From Oscillatoria sp. HE19RPO (GTDB lineage: Bacteria; Cyanobacteriota; Cyanobacteriia; Cyanobacteriales; Laspinemataceae): a stretch of DNA of 39,701 nucleotides. Position 1 is the first letter of the stretch, and every line of letters begins with the position of its first letter. The stretch is taken from the NCBI RefSeq assembly GCF_024220515.1, contig NZ_JAMXOT010000201.1, positions 1-39,701 of the forward strand, read 5' to 3'. The translations under genes were made by a program, and so were the position numbers. A model generated the notes under the pieces. That model did not search any database, was not told the DNA's origin, and saw only the letters and a list, made by a program, of their open reading frames with translations. Positions 7,848 through 16,263 of this stretch are shown here, piece after piece.

Positions 7848-9596
7848 TTACGATGCCGCCAATTCAGCCGACTGGGAACTCATTAACCCCATGAGGAGTT
7901 CTCGCATCTGAGCCACTGCCTGCTGTTGATGACCCTCGGTTTCCTGGACCTGAGTCAACAAGGTGCTGACCTCTTCCAATTTGGCCTTGAGTTCATTCAG
8001 CTTATCTTGCATCGGCTGCAACATCTCCTCATAATTGGTAACCCGACCGCGCAAGAGGGCCGCGCTAGAGCGTTGTTGAGCCAACTGTGCCTCCAACTGC
8101 TCGATCGCCTGCCGTTTTCCGTCCATTTGATTGGCGCGATCGCTCACCTGAGCTTGAACCTCCTCCAGAGACTGTCGAGTGCGATCGATCTCCTGTTTAA
8201 TCTGAGCCAACTGCTCATCCAAGGTTTGTTTCTGTTGGTCAATTTGGGCCAACACCGGATCCAGAGGTTGTGCTGGCTTAATCGGTGTCGGATCACCATG
8301 ACCTTGACGACGAGCCAAAACCGCTTGGTGTTGAGTCAAGGTTTCTTGACGTTCCCGGAGATTTCGGCGCTGACCCACCAAGGTTTGGTCTAACATTTGA
8401 TAAGCTTCCTGCTCATCGGTTAGATTGCGCTGAATATTCCAGCGATCGGAGTCATTAGCATTTGCCAACTGTCGCTCCAGCTCTTGAATCGTCTCCCGCT
8501 GTAACTTCAACTCCTCTTCTTGACCATTCACAAATTGAAAAATTTTATCCAAATCTTGCTGGAGATTTTGTGCCACCCCTTGCAATTCTTCAATTGGCAT
8601 CCGTTCCAGGGCTTCTATATCCACCTTTTGAACCACAGCCACCTGCTCAAACATCTCCGAAAGTTGAACCAATTGTTCTCTTACGAGCACTTGGTTCTTC
8701 ACCTGAGCATCCAGAGTATTGGCATGGGTTTGCTGAATCGACAGGGTTTTTTCCAGGAGTTTCAACTGGTAGTGAGCCTCAGCTAAATCTTCCTGATTGT
8801 CTTCCCACTCTTGACGCAAGCGCCCTAATTCTTGTTGTTTGGCTTCCGTTTCCTGTTCTTCTCCCTGCGCTTGGGAGCGATGTTGTTCCAGCCGTTGCCA
8901 GTGTTCGTCAAGAACAGCCTGCTGTGAGGAAATCTGTTCGAGGACCGCTGCAATCTGTTCTCCAAGGGAAGCCGTTGGTGGGGTCGTTTGGGTCAAATAA
9001 TCGAGCAATTCCTGAATGTGAGTGGCGAGTCCCTCATCCAACTTAACGGACTGTTGGGAGTCAGCCAGTTGCGCCTCCATGGTCTGTTTTTCAGACTGGA
9101 GTTTTTCCAGAGCCGCATCGAGTTCCTGCTGCTTGGCTTGCAGTTCATCGCGAATGCGTTGTGCTTCTTCCGAGGAGCCTTGAATTTCCTGGCGTTGGGA
9201 CTCCAGTTGAGCAATTTCTTCTTCTCGAACTTGAAGTTCCATTTCCCGGCGCTGGAGTTCCTGACTTTGGTAAGTCAGCGACTGCATCCACTGCTCAATT
9301 TCTTCTTCCTTGGTTTTAATTTTCTCTTGGCCTCGGGAGAATCCCTGCAAAATACTGACGAGACGATTAGCCGCCTCTTCAATATTGCCTTTAATTTGTT
9401 TATTAGGACTCAGATCGACGAGTACCAGAGTCCCCGCATTCAAATTATTGGCATCATCCGCTGGGATCGTCTCGGATCCGGGTACTGCCGTCCAACTTTG
9501 CTCACCTCGCTGACAGGCGAGTAGTTTGAGTTCAGCTTTACCGCTACCCAGGCCAAAGCCGCTTTTCTGTTTTTGTACTTCTGCTAGATAAAGCAC
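7848..9596 (-). CDS. hmpF: HmpF-like coiled-coil motility protein
   Basis: A 582-residue protein. The N-terminal 70-80 residues (MLYLAEVQKQKSGFG..., with KAELKLLACQRGEQSWTAVP) form a compact conserved head. The rest, to about residue 560, is almost uninterrupted Gln/Glu/Leu-rich coiled coil with no membrane segment. This head and architecture match HmpF, the cytoplasmic protein of motile hormogonia that localises with type IV pilus motors and is needed for pilus activation in Nostoc-type filaments. The start is GTG at 9596, preceded by a good ribosome site (ggaagagga on the minus strand). The gene is transcribed away from hmpA-E across a 2.4-kb gap, so its expression is probably controlled independently of hmpA. 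Confidence 0.85.
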   Translation of the reverse strand: MLYLAEVQKQKSGFGLGSGKAELKLLACQRGEQSWTAVPGSETIPADDANNLNAGTLVLVDLSPNKQIKGNIEEAANRLVSILQGFSRGQEKIKTKEEEIEQWMQSLTYQSQELQRREMELQVREEEIAQLESQRQEIQGSSEEAQRIRDELQAKQQELDAALEKLQSEKQTMEAQLADSQQSVKLDEGLATHIQELLDYLTQTTPPTASLGEQIAAVLEQISSQQAVLDEHWQRLEQHRSQAQGEEQETEAKQQELGRLRQEWEDNQEDLAEAHYQLKLLEKTLSIQQTHANTLDAQVKNQVLVREQLVQLSEMFEQVAVVQKVDIEALERMPIEELQGVAQNLQQDLDKIFQFVNGQEEELKLQRETIQELERQLANANDSDRWNIQRNLTDEQEAYQMLDQTLVGQRRNLRERQETLTQHQAVLARRQGHGDPTPIKPAQPLDPVLAQIDQQKQTLDEQLAQIKQEIDRTRQSLEEVQAQVSDRANQMDGKRQAIEQLEAQLAQQRSSAALLRGRVTNYEEMLQPMQDKLNELKAKLEEVSTLLTQVQETEGHQQQAVAQMRELLMGLMSSQSAELAAS

Positions 9597-9683
9597 GCCG
9601 ATCTTCCTCTTCCGTTTCTATGCCGAATTCTGATCTCAACCAATACTTTGATACGTTTTTGCTAACCTAAGTTAACCCATGAA

Positions 9684-10274
9684 TCAGGTGAAGGCTGGCC
9701 TCAACCCAACCGTATCAATTTCCGAAACAATCGGGTCTTTCTTGCTTAACAAAAAGCAAGGGGTACCCGTTATGAAACTCTGTTTGGGTAACCCGTTGTT
9801 TCGGGTAAATACTCCTAACCCATCAGGATACATTCTTTGGGGTTTAAGAGCCAACTTGGGTAACAATCCGGTTGTGACTTTATCCATTCGACTGCTATAC
9901 TCATGTTGATGAATCTGTGCCTCCTTTTTTGACCCTGTTTGGCTCGATGTTAGTGCTAGATCGGCAGTCTTCTTAACTGTAGATTTTTTAATGTGAGGGG
10001 GGACTGATTTAACCCTTTGGATCGGGGTATTTAAAATAATTGGGGTGATGCCTATATCCGTTCCTATCTGGACTAATAATAATTGAACTAATGTCAGCCT
10101 AGGGATATCAGTTTGGTCTAACTTCTCGGGGTCTGACCCACTTAGTTTTTGGGGGGAGAGAACACCATCAAAGTTAGCAGACAATGACCGGATTAATTGC
10201 ATCCCGTGAATAGGATTCAACGGAATAAATTCTGGGCTTTTGGGCATTTTTGGTGCGGTTGATGTGGCCTTCAT
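9684..10274 (-). CDS. Possible hypothetical protein upstream of hmpF
   Basis: A 196-codon frame on the hmpF strand, ending 87 bp before the hmpF start. I do not recognise the product. It is soluble and rich in Pro, Lys and Thr, with no signal peptide, membrane segment or motif. In its favour are its length, same-strand position and ordinary codons. Against it are a weak ribosome site and several short direct repeats (gggtaac/gggtaa at about 9763-9860), which would fit non-coding DNA. It may be a real lineage-specific gene, a decayed gene, or a chance frame in the hmpF leader. Confidence 0.3.
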   Translation of the reverse strand: MKATSTAPKMPKSPEFIPLNPIHGMQLIRSLSANFDGVLSPQKLSGSDPEKLDQTDIPRLTLVQLLLVQIGTDIGITPIILNTPIQRVKSVPPHIKKSTVKKTADLALTSSQTGSKKEAQIHQHEYSSRMDKVTTGLLPKLALKPQRMYPDGLGVFTRNNGLPKQSFITGTPCFLLSKKDPIVSEIDTVGLRPAFT

Positions 10275-10660
10275 CTGTTAAAAACCTGTCTGAAACCCCG
10301 GGGGTTATGGTGAGAAGGGGGATGGATTTTTTCGGGGAGCTAATTCCGTTGAAACTCTCCGAAACCTGGATATGCTCTTTTCAAACCGGGTTACCTAGAT
10401 GTCTGATTTGGGAGACGAGTGTGGCAACTGCTGAACCAGCCTATCCTCTAAACTAGGGGGTATTCACTAAGTGTTTACCCGGTAATGGTGTGATTGGCTT
10501 TTTTCAGCATTTTAGCCGGTCTTGGTGAACACCAGTATCCTTCCCATTGGGAGGGTTGCTGACATCTCATAAGCCTATTGGGGGAGATTCCCCAATCCTT
10601 AACTGCGTTGAGTGCAGTTGAGTGCAGTCGTATTATGGCCTACTTAAATGGTAGCGTATC

Positions 10661-10691
10661 TTAGCATTTGTTAGCATAAGCATAAGCTAAC
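10661..10691. promoter_or_regulatory. Cluster of TTAGCAT-like words with an inverted repeat
   Basis: Within about 30 bp occur ttagcattt, gttagcataa, gcataagc and gctaac. The outer words gttagc (10670-10675) and gctaac (10686-10691) are perfect inverted repeats around a directly repeated cataag-type word. This spacing looks like an operator or activator site in the hmpF/hmpA divergent region. No known binding protein can be assigned. Confidence 0.3.
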
Positions 10692-10879
10692 CTGTTAATC
10701 AACCCCAACGATGACTTAAGTTTGACGGAAAGTTCAGTTTTTTGACCTCCGGTGAATGGTTAGAATGATCTGGGTTGGTTAGGATGACTGGACTTCAAGC
10801 GATCCCCGAGGGGCGATCGCTGCGCCGATCCCTAAATAGTAAACCAGACCGGGGAGAAGTTAGGCCAGCGATCGCCGAG

Positions 10880-10907
10880 CTTAATTGAGGCGATCGCCTC
10901 AATCAAG
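10880..10907. repeat. HIP1-centred 28-bp palindrome
   Basis: attgaggcgatcgcctcaat is a perfect 20-bp palindrome (10884-10903), extended to 28 bp with one mismatched pair. It contains the HIP1-type core gcgatcgc. It lies 16 bp before the tataat at 10924 and about 30 bp before the candidate RNA start. Confidence 0.7.
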
Positions 10908-10935
10908 TGGGGAGAGGTTGACCTATAATCAGAAC

Positions 10936-11106
10936 GAACACTGTAGCTCGCTCCGGTGAAGCACCCTAGCTGGGTCAGTTGCCGAGCCATCTGCTGTAGT
11001 CTGCGCTTTTAGGATTCAAGCAGCGCCTGGGAGAGTGACGGCCCCAGAAGCCCGAATGGACCTTCTGGCTTACCCTGCCCCCACCGCTGGCAACGAAAAA
11101 AGTCTA
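10936..11106 (+). ncRNA. Candidate structured RNA (6S-like or leader RNA)
   Basis: A consensus -10 (tataat, 10924-10929) precedes a stretch of about 170 nt with many complementary segments. These include gttgcc (10978-10983) with ggcaac (11089-11094), gcgct (11003-11007) with agcgc (11022-11026), ccagaag (11044-11050) with cttctgg (11062-11068), and alternatively cggtg (10954-10958) with caccg (11082-11086). The overall shape, long-range closing stem with internal bubbles and about 170-180 nt, is compatible with a 6S-type RNA, but I cannot match a conserved 6S core and there is no U-rich terminator. It could equally be a structured hmpA leader or a chance arrangement. Confidence 0.25.
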
Positions 11107-11957
11107 AAAAATTGGAACACACAGATGGCAGCTACGGGTCAGAACCTATAAAGGCGTATCATACCCTATCAGGGAAGCGATCGCATGCATGTCAGACTAG
11201 GTTGAGTAGTAGACCCCGGAATCTCCAATCGGCCCAAGAACCGGGAGAGAAAGAAAATTTTGTTTTATTGTATCAGGCCCAGGACCGTTTAAAGCCAATT
11301 GTTGCAACACCCGCTAACCCGGGAGTTGTAACCCCCCAGATTTCTGGGGTGGGAATAGCTCAGGCGAGGAGATCATCCCGCTTATTCGCGCATCATAACA
11401 ATCGGTGTTCACCGTTCCACTACCGGGGAATAAGACGGTACAGTAATAAAGATAGTTGTGGCAATTTTAATCGGGCTGCTCTTACCCTGCACCTCAAATA
11501 GAGGCTGATCTTCTTTCAAGATCCACGCTCAAGGCAGGGTCAAGATGCCACAACCGGCTCCAAACAACTACCCCGATGAGAGGTCTTGCAATTTTGCTTA
11601 TATGATGATATGGAAATCTGCTTGTCATGGTCTGTCACTGATGCTGTGTTAGGTCCGCTCAACCATTTTAAAACGTGCTGGATCAACGGGGCTACAGCAA
11701 TACAGCCTTCTGGGTTAACGCAGGAGTATCACTGGATTTCAGGGATTCCCTAGGCAGACCATTATTCTCGCGGCTCTTTCGATTGTAGCTGCCTGCTTGA
11801 CTCGGAATCAATGAAATAGTGCCGCCCAAGTTCCCTGCTCTAAATCAACAGGGATTCCAGGCATCCCGTACTTTTAGGTGAACAGTGTATTCCCCACCCC
11901 TGCGGGCCTTACAGCACGATCGGGTTCAAACGGTTTTAAGGAGAAAATTTTAGTGGC

Positions 11958-13235
11958 ATGCAGGGAAATTTGAATGAAATCGATATTCGGAGCATTCTAC
12001 AACTCATTGAACTGGGACAGCGAACCGGAGAACTGTTTGTAGAAGCCTACGGGATTAACTCCGGCAATACCTGTGGCGGACGTGATAACGTGCGTGACTC
12101 CTTGGTGTATCGCTATCCTTACCGAGATAAGCGATCGCGCTCCTGTGACCAATCCTGGTTTGTGTTCTTCTCCAATGGACAAATTATTTATGCGGCCAAT
12201 ACGGATACCAGCTTATCCCGATTGCGGGACTTCCTGCGGCGCTATAACGCAGAATCCGCCTTAGATAGCATCACCAACCTCTCCATTTCTGCAACCAATG
12301 CCCTAGAATATGGCTATTTATGGGCCTTACTCGAAAACCACATCCTCACCCCAGCGCAAGGACGTAGCATCATTCAGGGCATGGTTCGTGAAACCCTCTT
12401 CGATCTTCTCAGCCTCCACCAAGGCTCCTTTATTTTTGAAATGGGTCCAGCACTCGCCCCGCAACTGACCACCCTGGAGATTGCGCCCCTCGTGACCAAA
12501 ATTATCAAGCAAGTCCAGGAGTGGAAACAGTTTCATCCCCATATCCAATCCCCCAATCAATGCCCGGTGATCTCCGATGCCGCCCAGATGCGCGAAGCCC
12601 TTCCAGAAAATACCTTTAATAACCTCAATCGCTGGGCAGATGGGACCACCAACCTCCGCCAAATGTCTCGATACCTGAATCGGGATATCTTAACCGTCGC
12701 CCGTGCCATCTATCCCTTCGTTCAGTTGGGATTGGTCCAACTCTTTTATCCCAACTCATCCTTGAATGACAACGGATTGGAAGAATGCGATGTCGATCAG
12801 GGATTTAAAATTCCCCGGGTGGTCTGTATCGAAGATGACATGACCGTGGGGAAAACCGTGGAAGCCATCCTCGCCCAATATGGGTATGAAGTAAGCGCCT
12901 TAATGAATCCCCTCAAAGCCCTGAGTTTAGTCTTCCAACTCAAACCTGACCTGATCCTGTGCGATATTACCATGCCCGAACTAGATGGGTATGAAATCTG
13001 TGCCATGCTTCGTCATAGCAGCGCCTTTCGCCAGACCCCGATTGTGATGCTCACGGGCAAAGATGGCTTTATCGATCGCGTCAAAGCTAGGATGGTAGGA
13101 GCCACAGACTATCTCACCAAACCCTTCGGTTCAAGTGAACTCTTAACCATTGTCGAAAAATATATTGGTCCCGGTAACCCCGATGTTCCTGAACCGGACC
13201 GGGTATTAGCTGAGGTGATTGAAGCCGAACTCTAG
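11958..13235 (+). CDS. hmpA: PatA-like response regulator HmpA
   Basis: A 425-residue protein of the PatA/PilG-like family. The N-terminal PATAN/DUF4388 region (about 1-270; MQGNLNEIDIRSILQLIELG, then FSNGQIIYA) is followed by a CheY-type receiver at about 286-405 with acidic residues E292/D293, phospho-acceptor D336 (LILCDITMPELDGYE) and K388. It has no DNA-binding output domain, so it probably acts through protein contacts, as expected for regulators of type IV pilus motors. It is the first gene of the hmp cluster. Its receiver is a likely phosphate acceptor from HmpE. The ATG at 11958 has aaggaga about 14 nt upstream. A 19-bp inverted repeat follows the stop codon and 840 bp separate it from hmpB. 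Confidence 0.88.
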   Translation: MQGNLNEIDIRSILQLIELGQRTGELFVEAYGINSGNTCGGRDNVRDSLVYRYPYRDKRSRSCDQSWFVFFSNGQIIYAANTDTSLSRLRDFLRRYNAESALDSITNLSISATNALEYGYLWALLENHILTPAQGRSIIQGMVRETLFDLLSLHQGSFIFEMGPALAPQLTTLEIAPLVTKIIKQVQEWKQFHPHIQSPNQCPVISDAAQMREALPENTFNNLNRWADGTTNLRQMSRYLNRDILTVARAIYPFVQLGLVQLFYPNSSLNDNGLEECDVDQGFKIPRVVCIEDDMTVGKTVEAILAQYGYEVSALMNPLKALSLVFQLKPDLILCDITMPELDGYEICAMLRHSSAFRQTPIVMLTGKDGFIDRVKARMVGATDYLTKPFGSSELLTIVEKYIGPGNPDVPEPDRVLAEVIEAEL

Positions 13236-13266
13236 TCTCTAGGAGGGATGCTCATCGGAACACTCA

Positions 13267-13332
13267 GCCCGCAGGGGCGATCGCCGCCCGGGTCAAGAGC
13301 CAGTCACACCCTGGGCGATCGCCCCTGCGGGC
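13267..13332. terminator. 19-bp inverted repeat after hmpA
   Basis: gcccgcaggggcgatcgcc (13267-13285) and ggcgatcgcccctgcgggc (13314-13332) are perfectly complementary around a 28-nt loop, each arm carrying a HIP1-like core. It begins 31 bp after the hmpA stop. Without a T run it is not a classical terminator, but it may end or protect the hmpA transcript and so uncouple hmpA from hmpB. Confidence 0.6.
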
Positions 13333-13366
13333 GAGTCCAACTGGAGTCCGGAGGGACCGCTGATGT

Positions 13367-13436
13367 TAAAACCCGGGTTTTTTGACAAAATCTTTGGCAT
13401 AGAGCACTCAATGTGGGCCAAAAACCTGGTTTCTTG
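13367..13436 (-). repeat. Dispersed paired-palindrome repeat, copy 1
   Basis: Two aaacc-n-ggttt palindromes about 52 bp apart (13368-13383 and 13418-13434) enclose a spacer. Read on the minus strand, the copy runs agaaaccaggttttt ... agattttgtcaaaaaaccc and aligns with the copies at 15614 and 37490, including the agattttgt word before the second palindrome. Confidence 0.7.
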
Positions 13437-14075
13437 TCCCGGGTCGCTAAAACTTTACCCCCGGACTAGAGCGACCCTGGCCGGAACTTGACCCTGAATC
13501 CAAACCGGAGAACCTTGGAGTGCGAGCATCTGACTCCCTCTCTCTAGGTCAAAATGCTGCAAAACGCGCCATAGAAAATCAGCAACTTTTGGAAACTAGA
13601 ATCCCAGTCGGTTTAGATCCGGGAGCGTGAAGAGGTAAACTATCATTAGCACCAAACCGGGCCAACGACCGCTCTTTTCAAAGAAAGGGTCCAGAACCAG
13701 AGGCTGCTCGTTCGTTCCCCGAGGCTCGTTGGACCCCCACTCAGGCCCCTTGAAGCCAACCGGCGATCGCATCGGAGGCTCATCGGGTCTTTGAATACCC
13801 CCAACCCTGGGCGACCCAAATTGACCGGACCCGAGGATGGGGGGTGAAAGCCTTAATTTTCCGGAGTGCTTTGGGGCCAATATAATAGGATTTATTTCTA
13901 AATTTTCAAAGGAAAACTACCTGTCACCCACTGTGTTGAAGACGCTTGCACTGTTAAACCCATCCCTCAAATGTCTCCGGTTGCAGAACCAGGAGGCAGG
14001 GGGGCTAAGACAAGCACGCCGCCAAAGCGGCGGTCCCATTAATCTATTGAGAGAGCTTTTCACCGAAGGGAAGTT

Positions 14076-14441
14076 ATGAGTACAGTTCTGGTTGTAGAAG
14101 ATAGCGTCACGCAACGGGAGATGATCTCAACCCTACTGAAAGAGAGTGGATTGAATGTTACCGTAGCAAGTGATGGCTTAGAAGCCCTGGAACGCATTCA
14201 GGAGACCTGCCCGGATCTCGTGGTACTCGATATTGTGATGCCTCGGATGAATGGCTACGAAGTTTGTCGTCGTCTCAAGGCCGATCCTAAAACCCAAAAC
14301 GTTCCAGTGGTCATGTGTTCATCGAAAGGTGAAGAATTCGATCGGTATTGGGGCATGAAGCAAGGCGCGGATGCTTACATTGCCAAACCGTTCCAACCCA
14401 CTGAACTGGTGGGAACGGTCAAACAGCTACTCAGAAGATAG
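14076..14441 (+). CDS. hmpB: CheY-like single-domain response regulator HmpB
   Basis: A 121-residue stand-alone receiver with E8/D9 in the acidic pocket, phospho-acceptor D52 (VVLDIVMPRMNGYE), S82 at the switch position and K104 (AKPFQP). It has no output domain and corresponds to PilH/CheY in pilus-type chemosensory systems, where a diffusible receiver either reaches the pilus motor or serves as a phosphate sink. Only 13 bp separate it from the cheW-like hmpC, so the two are almost certainly co-transcribed. An open frame starting at 13837 ends in an ATGA overlap with the hmpB start, but I judge it chance. Confidence 0.9.
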   Translation: MSTVLVVEDSVTQREMISTLLKESGLNVTVASDGLEALERIQETCPDLVVLDIVMPRMNGYEVCRRLKADPKTQNVPVVMCSSKGEEFDRYWGMKQGADAYIAKPFQPTELVGTVKQLLRR

Positions 14442-14454
14442 GGAACTTGCAATC

Positions 14455-15009
14455 ATGGTAGGTAATCCGGACTTTTTAACGGGGATTGGTTTAGAACAAG
14501 CACCGGAATTTCAAGAATTAGAAAGCCCGGAAGGGGAGTTACATCTTCGTTTTTTCGTGCCTTCTGGTAATGAATTTGCTTTAAGTGCAACGGGGATTCG
14601 CGAAGTGATTTCCCAATCCCCCGATCGCATTACCCTGATTCCCAACGTCTCATCTTTACTGTTGGGAACCCTGAATATTCGAGGGCGGGTAATTTGGGTC
14701 GCGGATCTCGGTCAATTTCTCGGAGAACCCACCACCTTAAATACCGATCGCCCGGAAATTCCCGTGATCGCAGTCGAAGACCAAGACACTATACTAGGGT
14801 TAGCGGTTGATCAAATCGTCGGAATGGACTGGCTTGATGTAGAGCAAGTCCGGCTGCCCACGAATGTTCCAGACAGTATGGCTCCTTTTTTACGGGGGGA
14901 GTGGGTCATCCCACCCAAAGAAGAAGAGAAAGAAAAAGAAGAAGAGGAGAAAATTTTGCGCCTGCTGGATCAAGTGGCGATCGTGCGATCGGCACGATGG
15001 GCCGCATAA
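14455..15009 (+). CDS. hmpC: CheW-like adaptor HmpC
   Basis: A protein of 184 residues with a single CheW domain (about 28-175; LHLRFFVPSGNEFALSATGI, then LLLGTLNIRGRVIWVADLGQ, then LAVDQIVGMDWLDV). It would couple the receptor HmpD to the kinase HmpE. I chose the ATG at 14455, 13 bp after hmpB, because the longer frame from 14371 would overlap the end of hmpB and adds residues without family character. An odd feature is a run of alternating Lys and Glu (about residues 153-165) inserted shortly before the final conserved segment ILRLLDQVAIVRSARWAA. This could be a charged spacer or a local slippage expansion. Confidence 0.9.
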   Translation: MVGNPDFLTGIGLEQAPEFQELESPEGELHLRFFVPSGNEFALSATGIREVISQSPDRITLIPNVSSLLLGTLNIRGRVIWVADLGQFLGEPTTLNTDRPEIPVIAVEDQDTILGLAVDQIVGMDWLDVEQVRLPTNVPDSMAPFLRGEWVIPPKEEEKEKEEEEKILRLLDQVAIVRSARWAA

Positions 15010-15613
15010 ATAACCCCGACCCGGGGTGCCGCATCGGACCCACTACCCAGGGGAGTTAAAGGCCGCTCAAGTTGATTAAAACCCAACGGGAGTCAATCAA
15101 CCTGACCAAAAGTTAACCTCCTTTGCCCTGGATCTGCACCGATTCCCCGCATCACGGCTGAGTGTTTCGCCTTCGGTGACTCGGCTGAGTTCCAAAGATT
15201 TCACCTTGAGATGGAGAGGGTCGAGTTCTCCAAATCGGTACAAACCGTTCCAGTAGGCCGCAGGGTAAGGACTCTTCACTTGAGTCTCTCGATCGCTGCA
15301 TGATTTCCATCTCTGTCCCGTACAAAACCACAGATCAAACCTTATATGAGTTCTGGTACTCAGCAACGTTTTGAACAATTCCCCACCCTTGGAGCAATTT
15401 TGACTGGGGTGTTCCAGTCGAACGGCAATCCTCGTTACACCGAATACCTGGCCCCCATACTCCAGCCCTTGAGGGAATGCCGATCCAGACCCATCAGAGA
15501 TAGACTTAGACCCCTTGCCGTTTGGAAGCCCCAAGGCAAGCAGCAAATCCCTAGAGGCTCTCCATTTCCAGCACTTTCTGGCCTCGAAAGCCGGTACAGT
15601 ATTCAATCCCAGG

Positions 15614-15680
15614 AACCAAAAACCTGGTTTCTAGCCCTAAGCAAGTTGCTCCAGATTTTCTCAAAAACCCCGGTTTCTAA
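15614..15680 (+). repeat. Dispersed paired-palindrome repeat, copy 2
   Basis: aaaaacctggtttct (about 15618-15632) and aaaaaccccggtttct (15663-15678) flank a 30-bp spacer ending in cagattttctc. Same architecture and partly the same spacer as the copies at 13367 and 37490. Confidence 0.7.
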
Positions 15681-16080
15681 CCCAGACTTTACCCCCGGAC
15701 AAGGCTCGATCGTTAGACCCTTTCGCGATTGTGGAACACCGAAGATGCAGGAGTTTGAGAGACTGCTACCACAGATTCAAGTCACAAAGATTTTCAACAG
15801 TCTGACCAGGGGACTCGGTGTAGAAATCATGCAGTCCCACCTCCCACCCCAAAACTTGAATCCTTGGCATTCCCTGGGTGAGGCGATCGGGTTTGAAACC
15901 GGAGTTCAACTGAGGGTTGAACCCCTCGGCCCAAAAAAACTGTGGGGTGAGGACCGGACCCTAGGCGCTCAGTTCAGAGTGATTTCCCGGTTGGTGTTCC
16001 AGCCAGTATCCGATGCCACGATTGACGCAGAAAGGCTATCGTTACGTCGATACACTACACTCAGTTATAGCACACCTATT

Positions 16081-16124
16081 AAAAGCCGTCTAAATAAGGA
16101 CGGGGCTTTAAATCCATTTTTTTT
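16081..16124 (+). terminator. Rho-independent-type terminator upstream of hmpD
   Basis: aaaagccgtc (16081-16090) pairs with gacggggcttt (16099-16109, small bulge) and is followed within a few bases by nine Ts (16116-16124). On the plus strand it would stop transcripts entering from hmpBC about 140 bp before hmpD, implying a separate hmpD promoter between 16125 and 16250. Confidence 0.65.
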
Positions 16125-16263
16125 TGTAATATCAGTCTCCCAGAATCCCATCAAGGCAGTCCAGAAATCCAATGGATCTAACTATAGTTTTAGTTAACCT
16201 TGATAAGATTTCACTAGAAAAATTGTAAGAGCGCACCAGGTAGGCACCGCCAGGAGGGGGCAA

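Larger units (their letters stand above)
10275..11957. other. 1.7-kb intergenic region upstream of hmpA
   Basis: No credible gene is seen; the frames at 10250-10456 and 11112-11501 look like chance. The region holds several short hairpins (10550-10600), the direct repeat tgagtgcagt twice at about 10608-10628, a cluster of ttagcat-like words, a HIP1-centred palindrome and a candidate structured RNA (listed separately). From 11110 to 11957 I see mostly unremarkable sequence, ending in aaggaga about 14 nt before the hmpA ATG, which is longer spacing than usual. Confidence 0.5.
13236..14075. other. 840-bp gap between hmpA and hmpB
   Basis: Unusually long for consecutive genes of one pathway. It holds a long inverted repeat just after hmpA, one copy of a dispersed paired-palindrome element (13367-13436), and a small hairpin (cgccgc/gcggcg, about 14018-14033) before hmpB. 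The frames at 13596-13880 (minus) and 13837-14079 (plus) show no recognisable protein features. No clear hmpB ribosome site stronger than gaaggga (14065-14071) is seen. Confidence 0.5.
15010..16263. other. 1254-bp gap between hmpC and hmpD
   Basis: Two opposing long frames (15097-15606 minus; 15346-16197 plus) fill much of this gap, but neither shows protein-like features, and the plus frame runs straight through a dispersed repeat and a terminator. I take them as non-coding. The region holds the second dispersed repeat copy (15614-15680), a terminator-like hairpin with a T run (16081-16124) and the hmpD promoter region. hmpD has a strong ribosome site (caggaggggg, ending 3 nt before its ATG). 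Confidence 0.5.

Noticed and set aside
11112-11501. 129-codon gene upstream of hmpA
   Set aside because: Arg/Ser-rich composition typical of non-coding frames, no ribosome site and no motif.
13596-14079. Small genes between hmpA and hmpB
   Set aside because: Frames of 94 (minus) and 80 (plus) codons lack ribosome sites and recognisable features. The ATGA overlap with hmpB is probably chance.
15346-16197. 283-codon gene between hmpC and hmpD
   Set aside because: The frame runs through a dispersed palindromic repeat and a T-tailed hairpin, shows no domain or protein-like pattern, and has a long opposing frame on the other strand.
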